From contig BJOX01000314.1 in NCBI GenBank assembly GCA_009731375.1, positions 534,797-594,012 on the forward strand: a DNA stretch of 59,216 nt, in the 5' to 3' direction. How positions within the stretch are numbered: position 1 is the stretch's first letter; every line of letters begins with the position of its first letter. The position numbers were made by a program, and so were the translations under genes. The notes beneath the pieces were generated by a model. It searched no databases and was not told where the DNA came from. It saw only the letters and a program-made list of their open reading frames with translations. Of this stretch, positions 34,041-45,879 are shown piece by piece. Source of the DNA: Paulinella micropora (taxonomy: Eukaryota > Cercozoa > Imbricatea > Euglyphida).

Positions 34041-34285
34041 CACCCCGTTATATACCCGCATGTCAGTAATATCGTTATCCCCCCTATATACCCGCATGTC
34101 AGTAATACCGTTATCACCCCATTATGTACCCGCATGTAAGTAATACCGTTATCACCCCATTATATACCCGCATGTCAGTAATACCGTTATCACCCCATTA
34201 GATACCCGCATGTCAGTAATACAGTTATCATCCCGTTATATACACGCATGTCAGTAATACCGTTATCACCCCATTATATACTCGC
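34041..34285. repeat. 38-bp minisatellite, about six copies
   Basis: Unit ATATACCCGCATGTCAGTAA followed by TACCGTTATCACCCCATT, repeated with few substitutions. It may belong to the 3' LTR or untranslated region of the adjacent Gypsy element, by analogy with its distance from the coding end. Confidence 0.85.
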
Positions 34286-34956
34286 TTCTTATTCATTTCG
34301 TTTCATCTTTTCTTGTTTCATCTCTCTCATCCTTCATCATTCTTCATTCATCCCTCATCCTCTTTCTCGTCTTCGGTTCGTCACCCCCTTCGTCACTGTG
34401 CCCGTCCCCTGGCTCGGGTCATGCGACCACCCGTCGTAGGCCGCTTCTTGCCTCTCGACCCTACCGCCGCTGGCGGGGCCCCGATAATTTCCAAAGGTAA
34501 TCCTTCCGCGTCTATCTCATCCCAAATGTGTGCGGTATCCGCCTCTTTTCTGTCAGTTCAAACGGCACATTCAATACCAACCGCGGTCTCGTCTGAATGG
34601 TATATGGGACATGGTCCTCATCATCTAACTTGATGGTCGCGTCCCACGTTTCCCGCTTTTTACCCCCCTTTTCCAGAAATACTGATCAAACCGCCGCATT
34701 TTGTCGTCCTCGACCTCATCGCTACTCCTCCAGGTGTGATCCCGCTTCCCGCTTTATGCGGCCCGAGATGTTCCCCGTAAGCTGAGTAACCTCATGATCA
34801 TGACGTAAAACTCATCCATTGTATCGTCACTCACCTCCTTCTCCGCCGGCCTCATCAAATAGAATTTGCCTGTCTTCCATTTGATCTTATCCACCTCCCC
34901 TGGCTTGCTCACCCATGGACCCCCCCCCCCCCCCCCCCCCCTCCCTTTTTTTTAAT

Positions 34957-34966
34957 NNNNNNNNNN
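34957..34966. other. 10-N scaffold join beside poly-C
   Basis: Preceded by a C20 tract and T-rich bases. Confidence 0.95.
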
Positions 34967-35176
34967 CCGTTCTTGATCTCTATTGTTAAATTGTTCCCTC
35001 CGGTGCCTTAGGCTTCGTCGGTCTCCCCGGACCCCGTTTCGCTTCTTCCGCCGATGTGTTCACACCTTCTCTCTTCCTCTCTATCTCCTTCCTTTCGCCT
35101 CCCCGGGGGCTTCCCTCTTGCTCTCTTCCCGCTGTTTCGCTTCCTCTTTCCTTTGCCTCTGAGGCACTCTCTCATG

Positions 35177-36894
35177 TCAACCCGTCTCCAGTTCTGTAAT
35201 AGCCTCTTGTAGCCTTTTCTTCTCCTCCTGATCCTGTTCGTACGTCGATTGTTCCTTCAACCTTGCAATCTCCTCGAACCGCTGAGACAGAGTCAATAAG
35301 GGCCTCGGGTTACTAAACTGATTGGTTGTCCGCTCCAAAGCCTCTTTCTCAGTTTCGTAATCCAACAAGTACGGTGAAAACTTCACCAACCTCCGAACGT
35401 GGACTATCTGTTCCTTGTTCGTCCGCTGGTGCCTTATCTTATAATTATAAGCCGCTGTCTGCTTCATGATCTGATATGGCCCCTGCCACTTCTCGTATAG
35501 CTTTGTCGAGACCCCCACCGGTACATTTGAGCAGTATAACAGCACCGTATCCCCCACTCTGAATTCCACGTGCTTTAACTTTTGTTGCCCCTTCTCGTCC
35601 TCCGACCGCATCGCCGCCTCCCGATGCTTGGTCACGATGTGTTCCGCTTCCGCAATAGCCCGCAATCTCACCGCCATCAGCTCCATGGGCTGATATAATG
35701 CCTTCTGTTGCATCACGTCTTGTGGTGTGTTCAAGACCCTCCCGAACACCATTTGATGCGGGCACAGCCTCGCTCTTCCCCCCAAAGACGACGAACCCAA
35801 ATTATTCACCGCAAAAGTGAACGCTTGTAGTGCCTCTGGCCACTTGGTCTGTCCGTTCTGACAGTATATCTTCAAAGGAGCCTTCAGTGTCCGATACATC
35901 TTTTCTATCTTCCCGTTGGCCATAGGATTGTATTTTGTCACATAATCCCACCTGAACCCGTAATAAGCACTGAGTTCGTTCGATACCCAATTGATAAATA
36001 ACTCTTTCGATCCGATATGATCTTCCTGGGCACCCCGATCCGACTGAAGACATTATCGATCAACGCCTTAGCCGTGGTCTCCTTTGTATCGTCCGCCGTG
36101 GGAACCGCTATGACATAATTGGAAGCCCGATCAATAATTGTGAGAATGTATTTGTACCGACCCTCCCCCGCCTCTGGTAAAGGCCCCACATAATCTATGT
36201 GTATCGTATCGAATATGTCCCGTGTCAGATCAAACTGCCCCAGTAGCCCGCAATTCGTGTCATAGACCGTCTTCGCCCTCTGACAATGTCCGCATCCCGA
36301 AATGAAGCTTTTGATATCCTTATCCATGGTATCCCAATAAAACCGTCGAGTCATGGACCACTTCATCCTATCCAGCCCTGGATGGCTCTGCAATGGGCGA
36401 TTGTGTGCCCCTATCAAGACCGCATACCGCAACTCTTTGGGCACCCATACCACCCATCGCTCTGGGTCATCCTTGCTCTTCGCCCCACTCCCAAAATACC
36501 AAATCAGACAGTCAGAAGAGGTATACTTCTCTTTCCGTCTCCGTATATCCCCATCCTCTGAAATCCCCGTCGGGTTCTCCTGGTGAGCTATAAACTTCTT
36601 CCACTCCTCACTATCCCTTGTCAGTTTGCAAAACATGTCCACCGATGCAAACTTAATCTCCGTCTTGTTCTCCAGCTGCATGGCTATCCGACTCGGATGC
36701 GTCTCCCCCAACTGGAGCTCTGGTTTAGCCTCCGTTTGCCCCGTCTCAACCTCTACCTTCGTGGGGATCAGTATATTTCCCACCATTGGCATGGTTCGCC
36801 ACGGGAAGGGCTTTGCATCCTCTACCTCCTCCTCCGGTTGTTCCCCCCTGCCCCGCCTCCTTCCACATCTCTTCCTCGTATCCTCGTCCAGCAT
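35177..36894 (-). pseudogene. Gypsy integrase (truncated element)
   Basis: H2C2 zinc-binding domain HNRPLQSHPGLDRMKW...CGHCQRAKTVY, then the core with Asp in TIHIDYVGPLP and Asp in RKIISDR, a frame break near 35940-36000, and the C-terminal half with Glu expected after MANGKIEKMYR (here GKIEKM). An SH3-like WQGPYQIMKQTAAYNYKI segment and a Glu/Lys-rich tail follow. Closely parallels 40605-42174. Confidence 0.8.
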
Positions 36895-37143
36895 CCTCTA
36901 CCCCATGCTTCTCGCAACAATCCACTGGTCTCGCATGAGCCGCTTCGTAACATTGTACGTCCTCCCGTTGTATCGTCGTCCTATATCTAAGGATCTCCGC
37001 CACCTCCGCTACATAATCCATTCCGTTGATGGGCTTCTTGTCGCCAAAGTCCGCTCTCTGTTCTTCCTTTTCCAAATCCATATACCCCAATACCGTCATA
37101 ACGGTTACCGCCGCCGCTGTCTTGAAGTAAAACCTAGTCAGGT

Positions 37144-37860
37144 TCATGCCACTCTTCTTCTCCGAATCGTATACTCAGGTCTCAGTGCAAAAACACTAGG
37201 GGCTTGTCGCCCCGTCTTCGTCCCCTTAAGCTTGTCGTCCGTGTCCGTCTCCATCTCCTGTCCCTTCGTGCCGCTCTCCTCCGTCGTTCCCCCAGCCCTC
37301 GACTGGTAGTCCGCGCGATAGTTCTCCTTACCCGATATGAACTCTATCGTGAAGTCATACTCTGATAACTCCAATTGCCATCTCGCCAACCTCCCCGTGT
37401 GATCCTGGGACATCAACCACTGTAAATTGTTGCGGTCCGACCGTACCGTTGTCCCCTTTGCTCCCCACAGATAGTCACGTAGCTTCTTAAAACCCCATAC
37501 TAGTACTATTGCCAATGCCTCCCGCTGCCGCGTGCAATACTGCTGCTCCGCTCTCGTCATCCTTCTGCTCAGGAACATCACTGGCCGTAAGCGCCCCTCG
37601 TCGTCTCTCTGTTATAACACCCCCCCCCACCCTATTGCATATGCCGATGCATCCGTGTCGAGTATAAAACTCCGATTGACATTGGGAAGCTGTAATACCG
37701 TACCCCCTTCCACAGGTCTCTCAAGATATCCCGCAAAGTTGTAATCGCCGCCATGACCGCCGCCGGCCATTCACCCCCTGTACTGCATTTTCCCTCTTTC
37801 ATGAACAGCCGTATTGGTTCCGCGATTTCAGCGAACCTCGCTATAAATTCACTATACTAT
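37144..37860 (-). pseudogene. Gypsy RNase H and RT connection (truncated element)
   Basis: Visible motifs: TDASAYAIG-like RNase H start (about 37660), SRRMTRAEQQYCTRQREALAIV, LWGAKGTTVRSDRNNLQWL with Asn where the family usually has His, and EFISGKENYRADYQSR. Upstream, SEFIARFAE and HSFVSLAR mark the RT thumb. Frames change at about 37585 and again near 37780. Confidence 0.75.
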
Positions 37861-37894
37861 CGCGCCAGTGACACGAAAGAGTGCATCCGGTCCG

Positions 37895-39090
37895 GAGGCC
37901 GCACATGCAGCCACGTTTACGAGGCCGGTGGGTGAGAAGGAAGCCGACGAGTTAGATTACTGGGAGGACGCTCGGGCTGAGGAGATGTCTACACTCTGGG
38001 AGAAGGGGTGCTTTCGTAGAGTCCGGGCAGACTTAGTTGACAAGAAAGACATATGTGAGGGACGTTTCGTAGATGCCACTAAGGAGGCCGGTGGTAAGAT
38101 CCTGAAGTTTAAGAGCCGATGGACGGCTAAGGGTTACTCCATGATTCAAGGCTGGCATTCGTTTTGGGAAGCGTGACTTCCCCACCCCCTGTGCTCTTAC
38201 CATCCTGATGCTATTCGCCCTGACGGTGTTCTTTGGCTTAGTTCTGTCTAAGTGGGACGTTGGGACAGCTTACACGGAAGCGTCTGCCGCTGAGCAGGGA
38301 TATCGTCCCACCTATATCGTGCCTCTATTTGGTTTAGAAGAACCGAGGTATGTGTGGGAGATTTTATGATGCTTAAGGCCCTATACGGTAGACCTGACGC
38401 GGGCCGTAAGTGGTGGCGTTACAAGCTTGTGCCTTTCTTGGAAAGCTTGGGTTTTAAGGCCCATGCTGCGTTCCCTTGTTTCTTTTGGCGATGGCTACCC
38501 GGTAAGGATAAGCCGGACTTTGCTTTTGTGCACGTCGACGACATGATGGGAGCGTTCAGTGGCAAGGATGTCGAAACGGAGTTCTTAGCTGCCGGTAAGA
38601 AGGCCTTTAGGGTCTTAAAGCAGGAGCCTTACCTCCGGCGAGTACGTCACGTCGCTTCAGATTAAAGACTCGGGGACCGTTCCCGCATGGCGGGGCAACT
38701 CCCGACTGCTCCCAGCGGTTCGTGTGTTGGCGCCCGGCGCCTGGTGGAGCGGTGGGACTTCCAACTAGCGTGGACGCTGTTAGGACTTTGGATAGGGTAC
38801 ACGATAACAAGGGTGTAGACGTTATATAATATGCGACTAGATTGCCGAACTCCACAGCCTTGGAGACGTAGGCTAGCGCATTTGCTCCTTTTAATCTTAT
38901 CATTTGCACTGGTATGCTTACAGCGCTTTAGTTTGTAGTGTACCTGCACAGTACCTATTTAGCCGAACTCCTCTGGAGACGTAGGGTAGCTCACTTGCGC
39001 CTGCTTATTTACCTGATATAGTTGTTAGTTGCGGATTGTGGTAGGACACTGACTCATAGTATTACCGGGGAGTCTAATTAAGGGGGAGCA
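37895..39090 (+). mobile_element. Copia retrotransposon remnant (reverse transcriptase)
   Basis: Plus strand, broken. Motifs in Copia order: EEMSTLWEKGCFRRV, FKSRWTAKGYS, SKWDVGTAYTEA (for DVKTAFL), LKALYGRPDAGRKWW, and HVDDMM as the catalytic box. A shift near 38175 and a stop near 38366 break it. A polypurine run AATTAAGGGGGAGCA at 39076-39090 is followed by TTGGACATTAATTAG, a likely 3' LTR start, so the element may extend to the Gypsy insertion at 39421. Confidence 0.72.
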
Positions 39091-39424
39091 TTGGACATTA
39101 ATTAGACCCTTTCTCCTCAGTTATGTCCCTTATTGCTCAATTATCCGTTAGTAGTAGTCGTTACTGTTAGTAGTATTATTAGTTGTTAATACAGTCAATT
39201 GTAGTAGTTATCCTGGTACTGGTGGCACCAGCTTTTTACCATTACCCATTTTACACATATCAGTACGTTTCGTGGGTCAATTCTGGAAGGTATATCTTTT
39301 GTGACGTCGGCAGTTGGACTGGCGGGAATTGTTCACTGAGTATTGTTAAATTCTTCGAGTTTGTAAGTCGAAAGCCGGTAGGAGGAGGAAGCCCCGAGTG
39401 CCCGGGTTTAAGACGGAAAGCAAG
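39091..39424 (+). repeat. Probable Copia 3' LTR fragment, interrupted by Gypsy
   Basis: Starts after a polypurine tract. No second copy is in the window to confirm it. The Gypsy target duplication CAAG (39421-39424) sits at its right edge, so the Gypsy element may have inserted into it. Confidence 0.35.
39421..39424. repeat. Gypsy target site duplication CAAG (left)
   Basis: Repeated at 49921-49924 directly after the other LTR. Confidence 0.75.
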
Positions 39425-39599
39425 TGTGACGATATAGACTTTAATGAGAACGTCCTCTGTTCTTCCCTGTACCTTCCGTGTAAAAAGGGGCGGAGTAAAA
39501 CAGAGAATTAACAACGATAGACCGGATGAGCTTCCTTAAATAGTGGCAGTTCAAAGTGTTCAGGTCTAAAAATATAGTCGTTATGATGGGCCGGTAACA
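39425..39599 (-). repeat. Gypsy 3' LTR
   Basis: Minus-strand reading begins TGTTACCGGCCCATCATAAC and ends CGTCACA, the TG...CA pattern. The base before it on that strand is the end of a purine-rich tract. Confidence 0.9.
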
Positions 39600-39613
39600 A
39601 TCCCCCGTCTCCG
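39600..39613 (-). promoter_or_regulatory. Polypurine tract of the Gypsy element
   Basis: GGAGACGGGGGAT on the minus strand abuts the 3' LTR, as expected for the plus-strand primer of reverse transcription. Confidence 0.7.
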
Positions 39614-39960
39614 AAAAATCCGACTTGTGAGAAAAGAGGATTTGAAAAATTAAAACGACCCATCACGACTACTTTTTTCACGTATGCCAGAACATCCGTC
39701 TAAACCTAAATCCGCAGCCCCCCCGATTATAAATGCGTCAGCAAATTATGATCGAGTTCCCTCTATCGGGCAAATAAAATTATCCTCCATTTGAACTGTA
39801 AACTTGAGACGACTTGTCCCCGCAAAAAGGATACCTAATCCTGCATATCATCAATGTGACAAAAAACAGAAATAACATTACCGTTTCCGTAAAGAAAATT
39901 GCTTCCTTGGACAAGCTTATGCTATTTTTCTTAGGTATTCCTACCTAGAAAAATGCTTAG

Positions 39961-40913
39961 CTACTTACCACGACCGCGTTTTCGGGTTCTTCCGGAACTT
40001 GACTTTTCAGTCTTATCCCTTGGATGCTTCCCAACATTGACTTTCCTGGGCCTTCCTGGTTTCCTACCGTTATCAGCCTCTTTTTCAGGCTTCAACTTCC
40101 TACATTTCTTTCCTCTGGTAACCTTGTCAGAAGGTGGGGCTCCGATATATTCAAAAGGAAAATCAGAATCCAACAGAATATCCCATATCCGTTCTGGAAT
40201 CTGCATAGCCGGGGTCAAATCAAAAGGAGCATTGAGTACCAATCTTGGATCTTGAATAGTCCATGGCGTGAAATCCTCATCATCCTCTTTGATCGTCCCG
40301 TCCCAGATCTCTTTTCCCTTTAAATCTACATAAACTGGTAGATATGTTCTTTCCTTCGGCTTTTCCACAGCCTCCTCATTCCTCCAGAATTGCATGACGG
40401 GTGTAATCCCCAACGTTCTTTCCTCTTTTGAAGGTAACTTTCCAACAATCTTTAACAAATACAGGTCATCCAACGTATCATCTCCGACGGATTTCTGATT
40501 AGGCTTCATAAGGTAAAAGGATCCTTGTCTCCACTTGATCCCTCCAGTGTCTTGACCATATAACAATAACTTTCCGATTGGTTCGAGCTTTGAATGCTTA
40601 TGATCTAAACGATCTCTTTTGACTTCCTTGTCTCCGTCGGTTCAGGACTTGATTCCTCTTCCGTATCCATCGGTATCGATCCCACCTTGATCTCTGAATC
40701 CTCTGTCTTGAAGAGTCCCGCTCTTTGAACAGCTTGTCTGCTTTGTTCCCTCTTATGCTCTTCCGCAATCTCCTCATCTCCAATCTGAACATTGGTGTTC
40801 TCTTCAGCCTCTTTCTCATCCACCTTTGGTGGGTTCCTGAATCCATCTTGTATCCTGCCAAGAGCTTCTGCTTCCGACTCAAAATCCAACAGATGAGGCG
40901 CAAATTTCACCAA
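39961..40913 (-). CDS. Gypsy polyprotein C-terminal tail with AT-hook
   Basis: Two frames (40913-40605 and 40566-39961) after the integrase. The first is Glu-rich. The second has a folded-looking part (WTIQDPRLVLNAPFDLTP..) and ends in a Lys/Arg-rich region containing KPGRPRKVNVGKH, an AT-hook type GRPRK motif. No chromodomain is visible. The tail may tether the integration complex to AT-rich chromatin; that is inference. The truncated Gypsy element has a related but weaker tail. Confidence 0.6.
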
Positions 40914-42174
40914 CCTTCTGACATGAGCGATCTGTTCCTCCCTTTTCCAAGAGGTACTATCTTATAGTCATAGGCTCCTGTGCGTTGCTCGATCTGATAT
41001 GGACCTTGCCATTTACAATAAACCTTGTCCCTGATTCCCACCGGGATGTGAGGTACATACAGTAAAACTGTGTCCCCAATCTGGAACTCCGCATGTTTGA
41101 ACTTATTCTCCTGCTGTTCGTCTTGTTTCTTACTAGCCTGTTCTCTGGCTCTTGTCACGTACTCCTTGGCCTCAGCAATAGCTCTCAGTCGGACTCCCAT
41201 GAGCTCATGAGGGTCCCACTTGTCTCCCGGTCTCAAGTTTGCCATTGGCGTGTTCAACACCCTCCCATGAACTAACTGATTCGGGCTGAGCTTCTCCGGG
41301 CCTCCCAACGATGACGATGGCCAGTTGTTCATCGAAAATGTGAAAGATCGTATGACTTCTGGCCAAACTGTCTGTTTCTGCATGCAATACGTCTTGACCG
41401 CGGCCTTGAATGTTCTATGCACTCTTTCATTTTTCCCATTAGCCCTAGGATTGTAGGCTGTCACGTACTTCCACTTGAACCCATAGTACTTACAGAGTTC
41501 CTCAGAGAGCCAGTTGATAAATGTCTTGTGGCGATCCGATGTAATTTTCCTGGGTACTCCTATCCTGGAAAATACATGGTCAATGAGCGCCTTGATCGTA
41601 GACTCTTTGGTCTCATCTTTGACTGGAACAGTAATGACGTAGTTAGATGCCCTGTCTATAACCGTCAAAACATACTTGAATCCATCCACTGATTCTGTGG
41701 TAAGGGTCCCACATGGTCAATATGAATCACATCAAAGATGTCCGCCGACAGGTCGAACTCCATCAGGTGTCCCTTGTTCGGTTGATATACCGTTTTCGCT
41801 CTTTTACAATGAACACATCCTTCCACGAACCTCCTGATCTGTTTGGTCATTCCATGCCACCAAAACTTGCGCATAACCGCCCATTTCATCCGCTCAAATC
41901 CTGGATGGCTCGATAACGGACAATGGTGAGCTGCCACCAGAATGTGCAGTCTCAAATCTTTTGGAAACCAAATTGTCCATTTGTCCTCCTGCTTCTCGTA
42001 TGCTCCTCCTGGGCCCTTAAACCAGATAAGATCATCCTTCCACGTCAGATATTTCATCTGATTCTTGATCTTTTCTGTCAGAGTCTTTCCTGACGGGTTG
42101 AGCATGTGTTCCACGAGCTCCTTATATTCCGCATCTGACTTTGTCAGTCTTTTGAAGGCCCTCCACAGAAGCAA
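40907..42174 (-). CDS. Gypsy integrase
   Basis: H2C2 zinc domain (HHCPLSSHPGFERMKW ... CVHCKRAKTVY), then the DDE core: Asp in VIHIDHVGPLP, Asp in RKITSDRHKTF, Glu in YNPRANGKNERVHRT. A one-frame change at about 41680 separates zinc domain and core. The C-terminal WQGPYQIEQRTGAYDYKI is the GPY/F-type module common in Gypsy integrases. It inserts the element cDNA into the genome. Confidence 0.88.
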
Positions 42175-42543
42175 TTCTGATATCCAGCCTATCCTCTTGT
42201 GCGAGTGCAGCTCTGTCGGGATGTTGGTCTCCTAGGTCTTCCACCCGGTCTTGCAATGATTTCCCTTCTAGAGGATACACTAGTCCTCCATGATCCGGAA
42301 AAGCTGACTCCTCTGAAATCTCCTTCCAGGATTTCTCGTAATCCATGACATCTTGCGTGTCGTAAAGTGAGTCCGCCTTCTCACTTTCTTTCCACAGGAT
42401 CTCATCGTAGACTTCATAGATTCTACTGTCTAGACAGTCCTTACGACAGATATCCGGTAACGGTTCAGTGGCCGCTTGAAAGGCGTATGCTTCCTCTGAT
42501 ACAAAATGAACTGAGCTTTTCCAATTGTCCCTCTTGTAACACA

Positions 42544-44339
42544 CTAGCCCTCTGGGTTTCTTCTTGTCAAGTCACGATCATTCTCCAGTTCCTCCAAGGA
42601 TAGGGTGCATCCTGACATCGCGAAAACAGACTCCGGTGTCGTGAATCTGAATCGGGCATAGCCTGTGCCATCATGAACAGGATCTTCCACCTTTATTTCC
42701 TCCTGTTCAATCTTGTCCTTGCCTTGACGGGACATTGTATCCGCCTTGATAATGTCCTTTCCTTTCAGATACTCGATAGTGAAGTGGTATTCCGCCAGTT
42801 CCTGTTGCCATCTGGCTAATCGCCCCTTCTGATCCTGACTCATGAGCCATTCCAAGTTGTGATGGTCCGTTCTCACCAACGTGTTCTTGGCTCCCCACAG
42901 GTATCCCCTTAGCCTTCTGAAGGCCCAAACGATAGCTAGCGTTTCCCGGTGTCTTGTATAATACTGTCTTTCTTCCTTTGACAGTTGTCTACTAATGAAC
43001 GTGACGGGTCTTAGTATACCCGATACCTCATCCATTTGTTGCAAGACTCCTCCAATCGCATAGCCCGATGCATCCGTGTCTAGGACAAACGGTTTTTTCC
43101 AATCCGGTAACATCAGTACCCGGCCTCCCTCCTTCGGGTCCCTTGATAGCTCTTCCTTGAGCCAGTTTATAGTCCTTATCACTGGAGCTGGCCATGACCC
43201 TTCAGCATTTCCATTCTTTAGGAATTCCCGGATACATTGAACTTCGTCTGCAAACCTCGGAATAAATTCCCCATAGTACTGAGCCAATGAGACAAATGAA
43301 TGCAACTCCGACTTGGTCTTGTGCATCTCCATCTCAGCTACTGCGTTTCTCTTCTTGTTCGAAATCGCACATTTTCCTTGAGAGATCTGGTATCCCAAAT
43401 AAGTAATAGAGTCCTGCGCAAACTCACACTTCTTCGGGTTCAACTTGAGTCCAAAGGCTTTGACTCGCCTTAATACATCCCTGACGTGTTCCACATGATC
43501 ATCCTCCGTCTTTGAAAATATGATCACGTCATCAATATAACAAAAAGCATAGACTTCCGTATTGCCATACTTTTCCGTAAAACTCTTGTCCTCATACTTG
43601 TCACCAAGCATAGTGGTCACTGCCTTCTGGAATACCCCGGTGAGATCTTAAGTCCCATAGGTAGCACTTTCCACACGTACGTCTTCATCCCGATTGAAAA
43701 AGCTGTCAACCATCGGCTTCTTTCCGATATTGGGATTTGCCAGAATCCGTTCTTGAGATCAAACGTTGAATAAATCTTTGCTCCATATAAGCTATTAATA
43801 GCTTGTTTGATGTCCGGTACCGGTGTGTCGATATTCATGATCATTTTGTTGATCCGGAAATAGTTGATACAGAGCCTAAGTGGTCCATCTGGTTTCGGGG
43901 CCATGGTCACAGGAGATGAGATTTCCGACAGTCTCTCCTCTATCAAATCTCGATCATGTAGGTCCTCAACGATCTCTTTCGCGATCTTCTCCTCATGATG
44001 GCTAAGTCTCCCTCTCGACTTCCCTTTCATGTAGTCCCCTGGTTTCCGCTCGAAATTGACCTCGAAGTCCTTGACTGATCCAGACTCCAATGGTCCAAAA
44101 GCCTCGATCCCTTCATCAAGTGTGTCCTTCAGCTTTGCCTTGAACTTGGCTGAACCTTTCCATGAAATTTTCTTTTCCCCCAGGATCTCCTGGGCTTCAT
44201 TGAGCGCTTTAGCTTTATCTTCCGGGCTGATTGACTTGAATACCTCCTTGTAGTAAGAACTTTTGCGCTGTTCCCATTTGTCAAAGCTCATGTCACTGCT
44301 GTATTTCCCTTTGAACTTTCTCGTCCTTTGCGAGACCAC
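42544..44339 (-). CDS. Gypsy reverse transcriptase and RNase H
   Basis: RT: SPVTMAPKPDGPLRLCINYFRINK, YSTFDLKNGFWQIP, a break near 43640, then FCYIDDVIIFS as the catalytic YIDD box and LGYQISQGKC. RNase H: LDTDASGYAIGG, ERQYYTRHRETLAIV, VRTDHHNLEWL and ADTMSR, with catalytic acids visible. Upstream residues form the protease-RT linker. Linked to the integrase by a region at 42122-42544 that lacks a known domain. Confidence 0.9.
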
Positions 44340-45540
44340 AAATCTGATCCATGACTATTGCGAATTGTAGGCCATGCGTCTTGTGATAGATCCCCGATAT
44401 CTGACTAAACGCACTTTTTCTAACATCGGACATTTCTCTTTCGAGAAACAGTTGCCTCCAATCGAATGCTTGTTCTTTTGTCCTCAAATGACATGCAATA
44501 ATGAGCTTTCTGCCTCTACAAGGAATCGGGATCGGATCATCGATCATGTAGTCTTCAATATCGTTCCACCACATTTCTTTCCTTTTTCCAACAGGTACGA
44601 CAATAGTCATCTTAGTGACCGATACTCGATTCTTTAACGCCCTCTTGATCTCCTTGATCCCATGAGGCAGATGAGGCTCTACTCCCCACTTAGCTGTCAG
44701 AAATTCTTGAATTGTTTCTTCTTTCTTCTGGGCCGCGTTCATGGTCACATTCCATACTACGTCAGAATCCATACTTTCGTAGTTGTCAATGTTGACGTGC
44801 TCGCCATCCACATGAACAGCCTTCTCATTGAAACCATCCAAGAGTTTGTGTTTCTCGGTCTCCAGGTAATCCAACCCTCTCTGGATTGACTCTAGAATCA
44901 TGTGTCGATCCAGTTCCATATCTGAGTCCTCTTCCCCGATTTCCATCTGGGTCCAATTGTCCTCAGAGTCCTCTATGCTTAAGTCTGTCATGAATACTCG
45001 GTCCTCCATCCCATCCATAGACGGATGCCAATTCTCCACCTTTGCCTGAGTAAAGAATGAGTGATCCACTTTACCTTTACAACTTGTAAGGAAGCTCCAA
45101 TATTTCCGGTCTGGTTCAATCTCGTACCTCACGTTTCCATAATATACGTGGTTTTCGTATGTATGGATCCGCGTTCTCATTTGTTTGAGCCCGTTTAGAG
45201 AGATCAGGATTGGTCCATCGAAATTCGGAACTATCCAAAACTTGAGTCTGTGCGAAGTTCCATCTTTCAACAAGATGTTCAGAAACACGTAACCCGTCAC
45301 TGGGGCATCTCCACCGACTCCCTTGACTCGTCCTCCACCTTTAAAGAAATCCCATTGGTTCCCCACCAGCTCTTGTTCTGATATCGCTGAATGAACTCTT
45401 GGCCTACCACATTGATGGAAGCCATGGTATTATTCCCTACTTTACATTCTTCGTCCGGTCCCTCTAAGTACAACTTAGTAAAGAGTAGATCCGAATGAGA
45501 TTCGAACAATGGTTTTGCCACAGCATTTACTGATCTCATC
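44293..45540 (-). CDS. Gypsy protease region and linker
   Basis: The region TGYVFLNILLKDGTSHRLKFWIVPNFDGPILISLNGLKQM resembles the C-terminal half of a retropepsin (flap-like strands and IL.SLNGL for ILLGLD.L). The catalytic DTG is not seen; the position has GPDEECKVGNNTMASINVVG, so it is either degenerate or a divergent protease. A long linker of 200 residues with several Asp/Glu clusters follows before RT. Confidence 0.5.
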
Positions 45541-45558
45541 TTTAACTTTAACAAGTCT

Positions 45559-45684
<126 letters not shown>

Positions 45685-45879
45685 TCCAAGATCCGGTTCC
45701 GCTTCCTGTTTTCTGTTAATACCCTTATCGGGACTTGCTTCCTCTGAACCAGGGTCATGTGAGTTCCGATGACTACACACTTTTGCCTTCCCAGAGGCCC
45801 TTTCGGCAGAGGCCCTTTCGGCGTTCTCAGGTCGCTGCGGCAGACACCTATAATAATATACATCGTGTCTTGCATCCAC

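Larger units (their letters stand above)
34430..37890 (-). mobile_element. Truncated Gypsy element (RNase H, integrase, C-terminal tail)
   Basis: A relative of the full-length Gypsy element at 39.4-49.9 kb, same strand and same domain order, but more GC-rich and diverged. From right: RT/RNase H connection (HSFVSLAR at about 37880), RNase H and tail, integrase, and a C-terminal tail that ends near 34430. The element is cut off in the RT where Copia sequence begins (about 37890); gag, protease and most of RT are absent, and no LTR was found. A 10-N join lies at 34957. Confidence 0.8.

Noticed and set aside
35445-35765. Gly-rich frame within the Gypsy integrase
   Set aside because: Out-of-frame shadow of the integrase C-terminal half.
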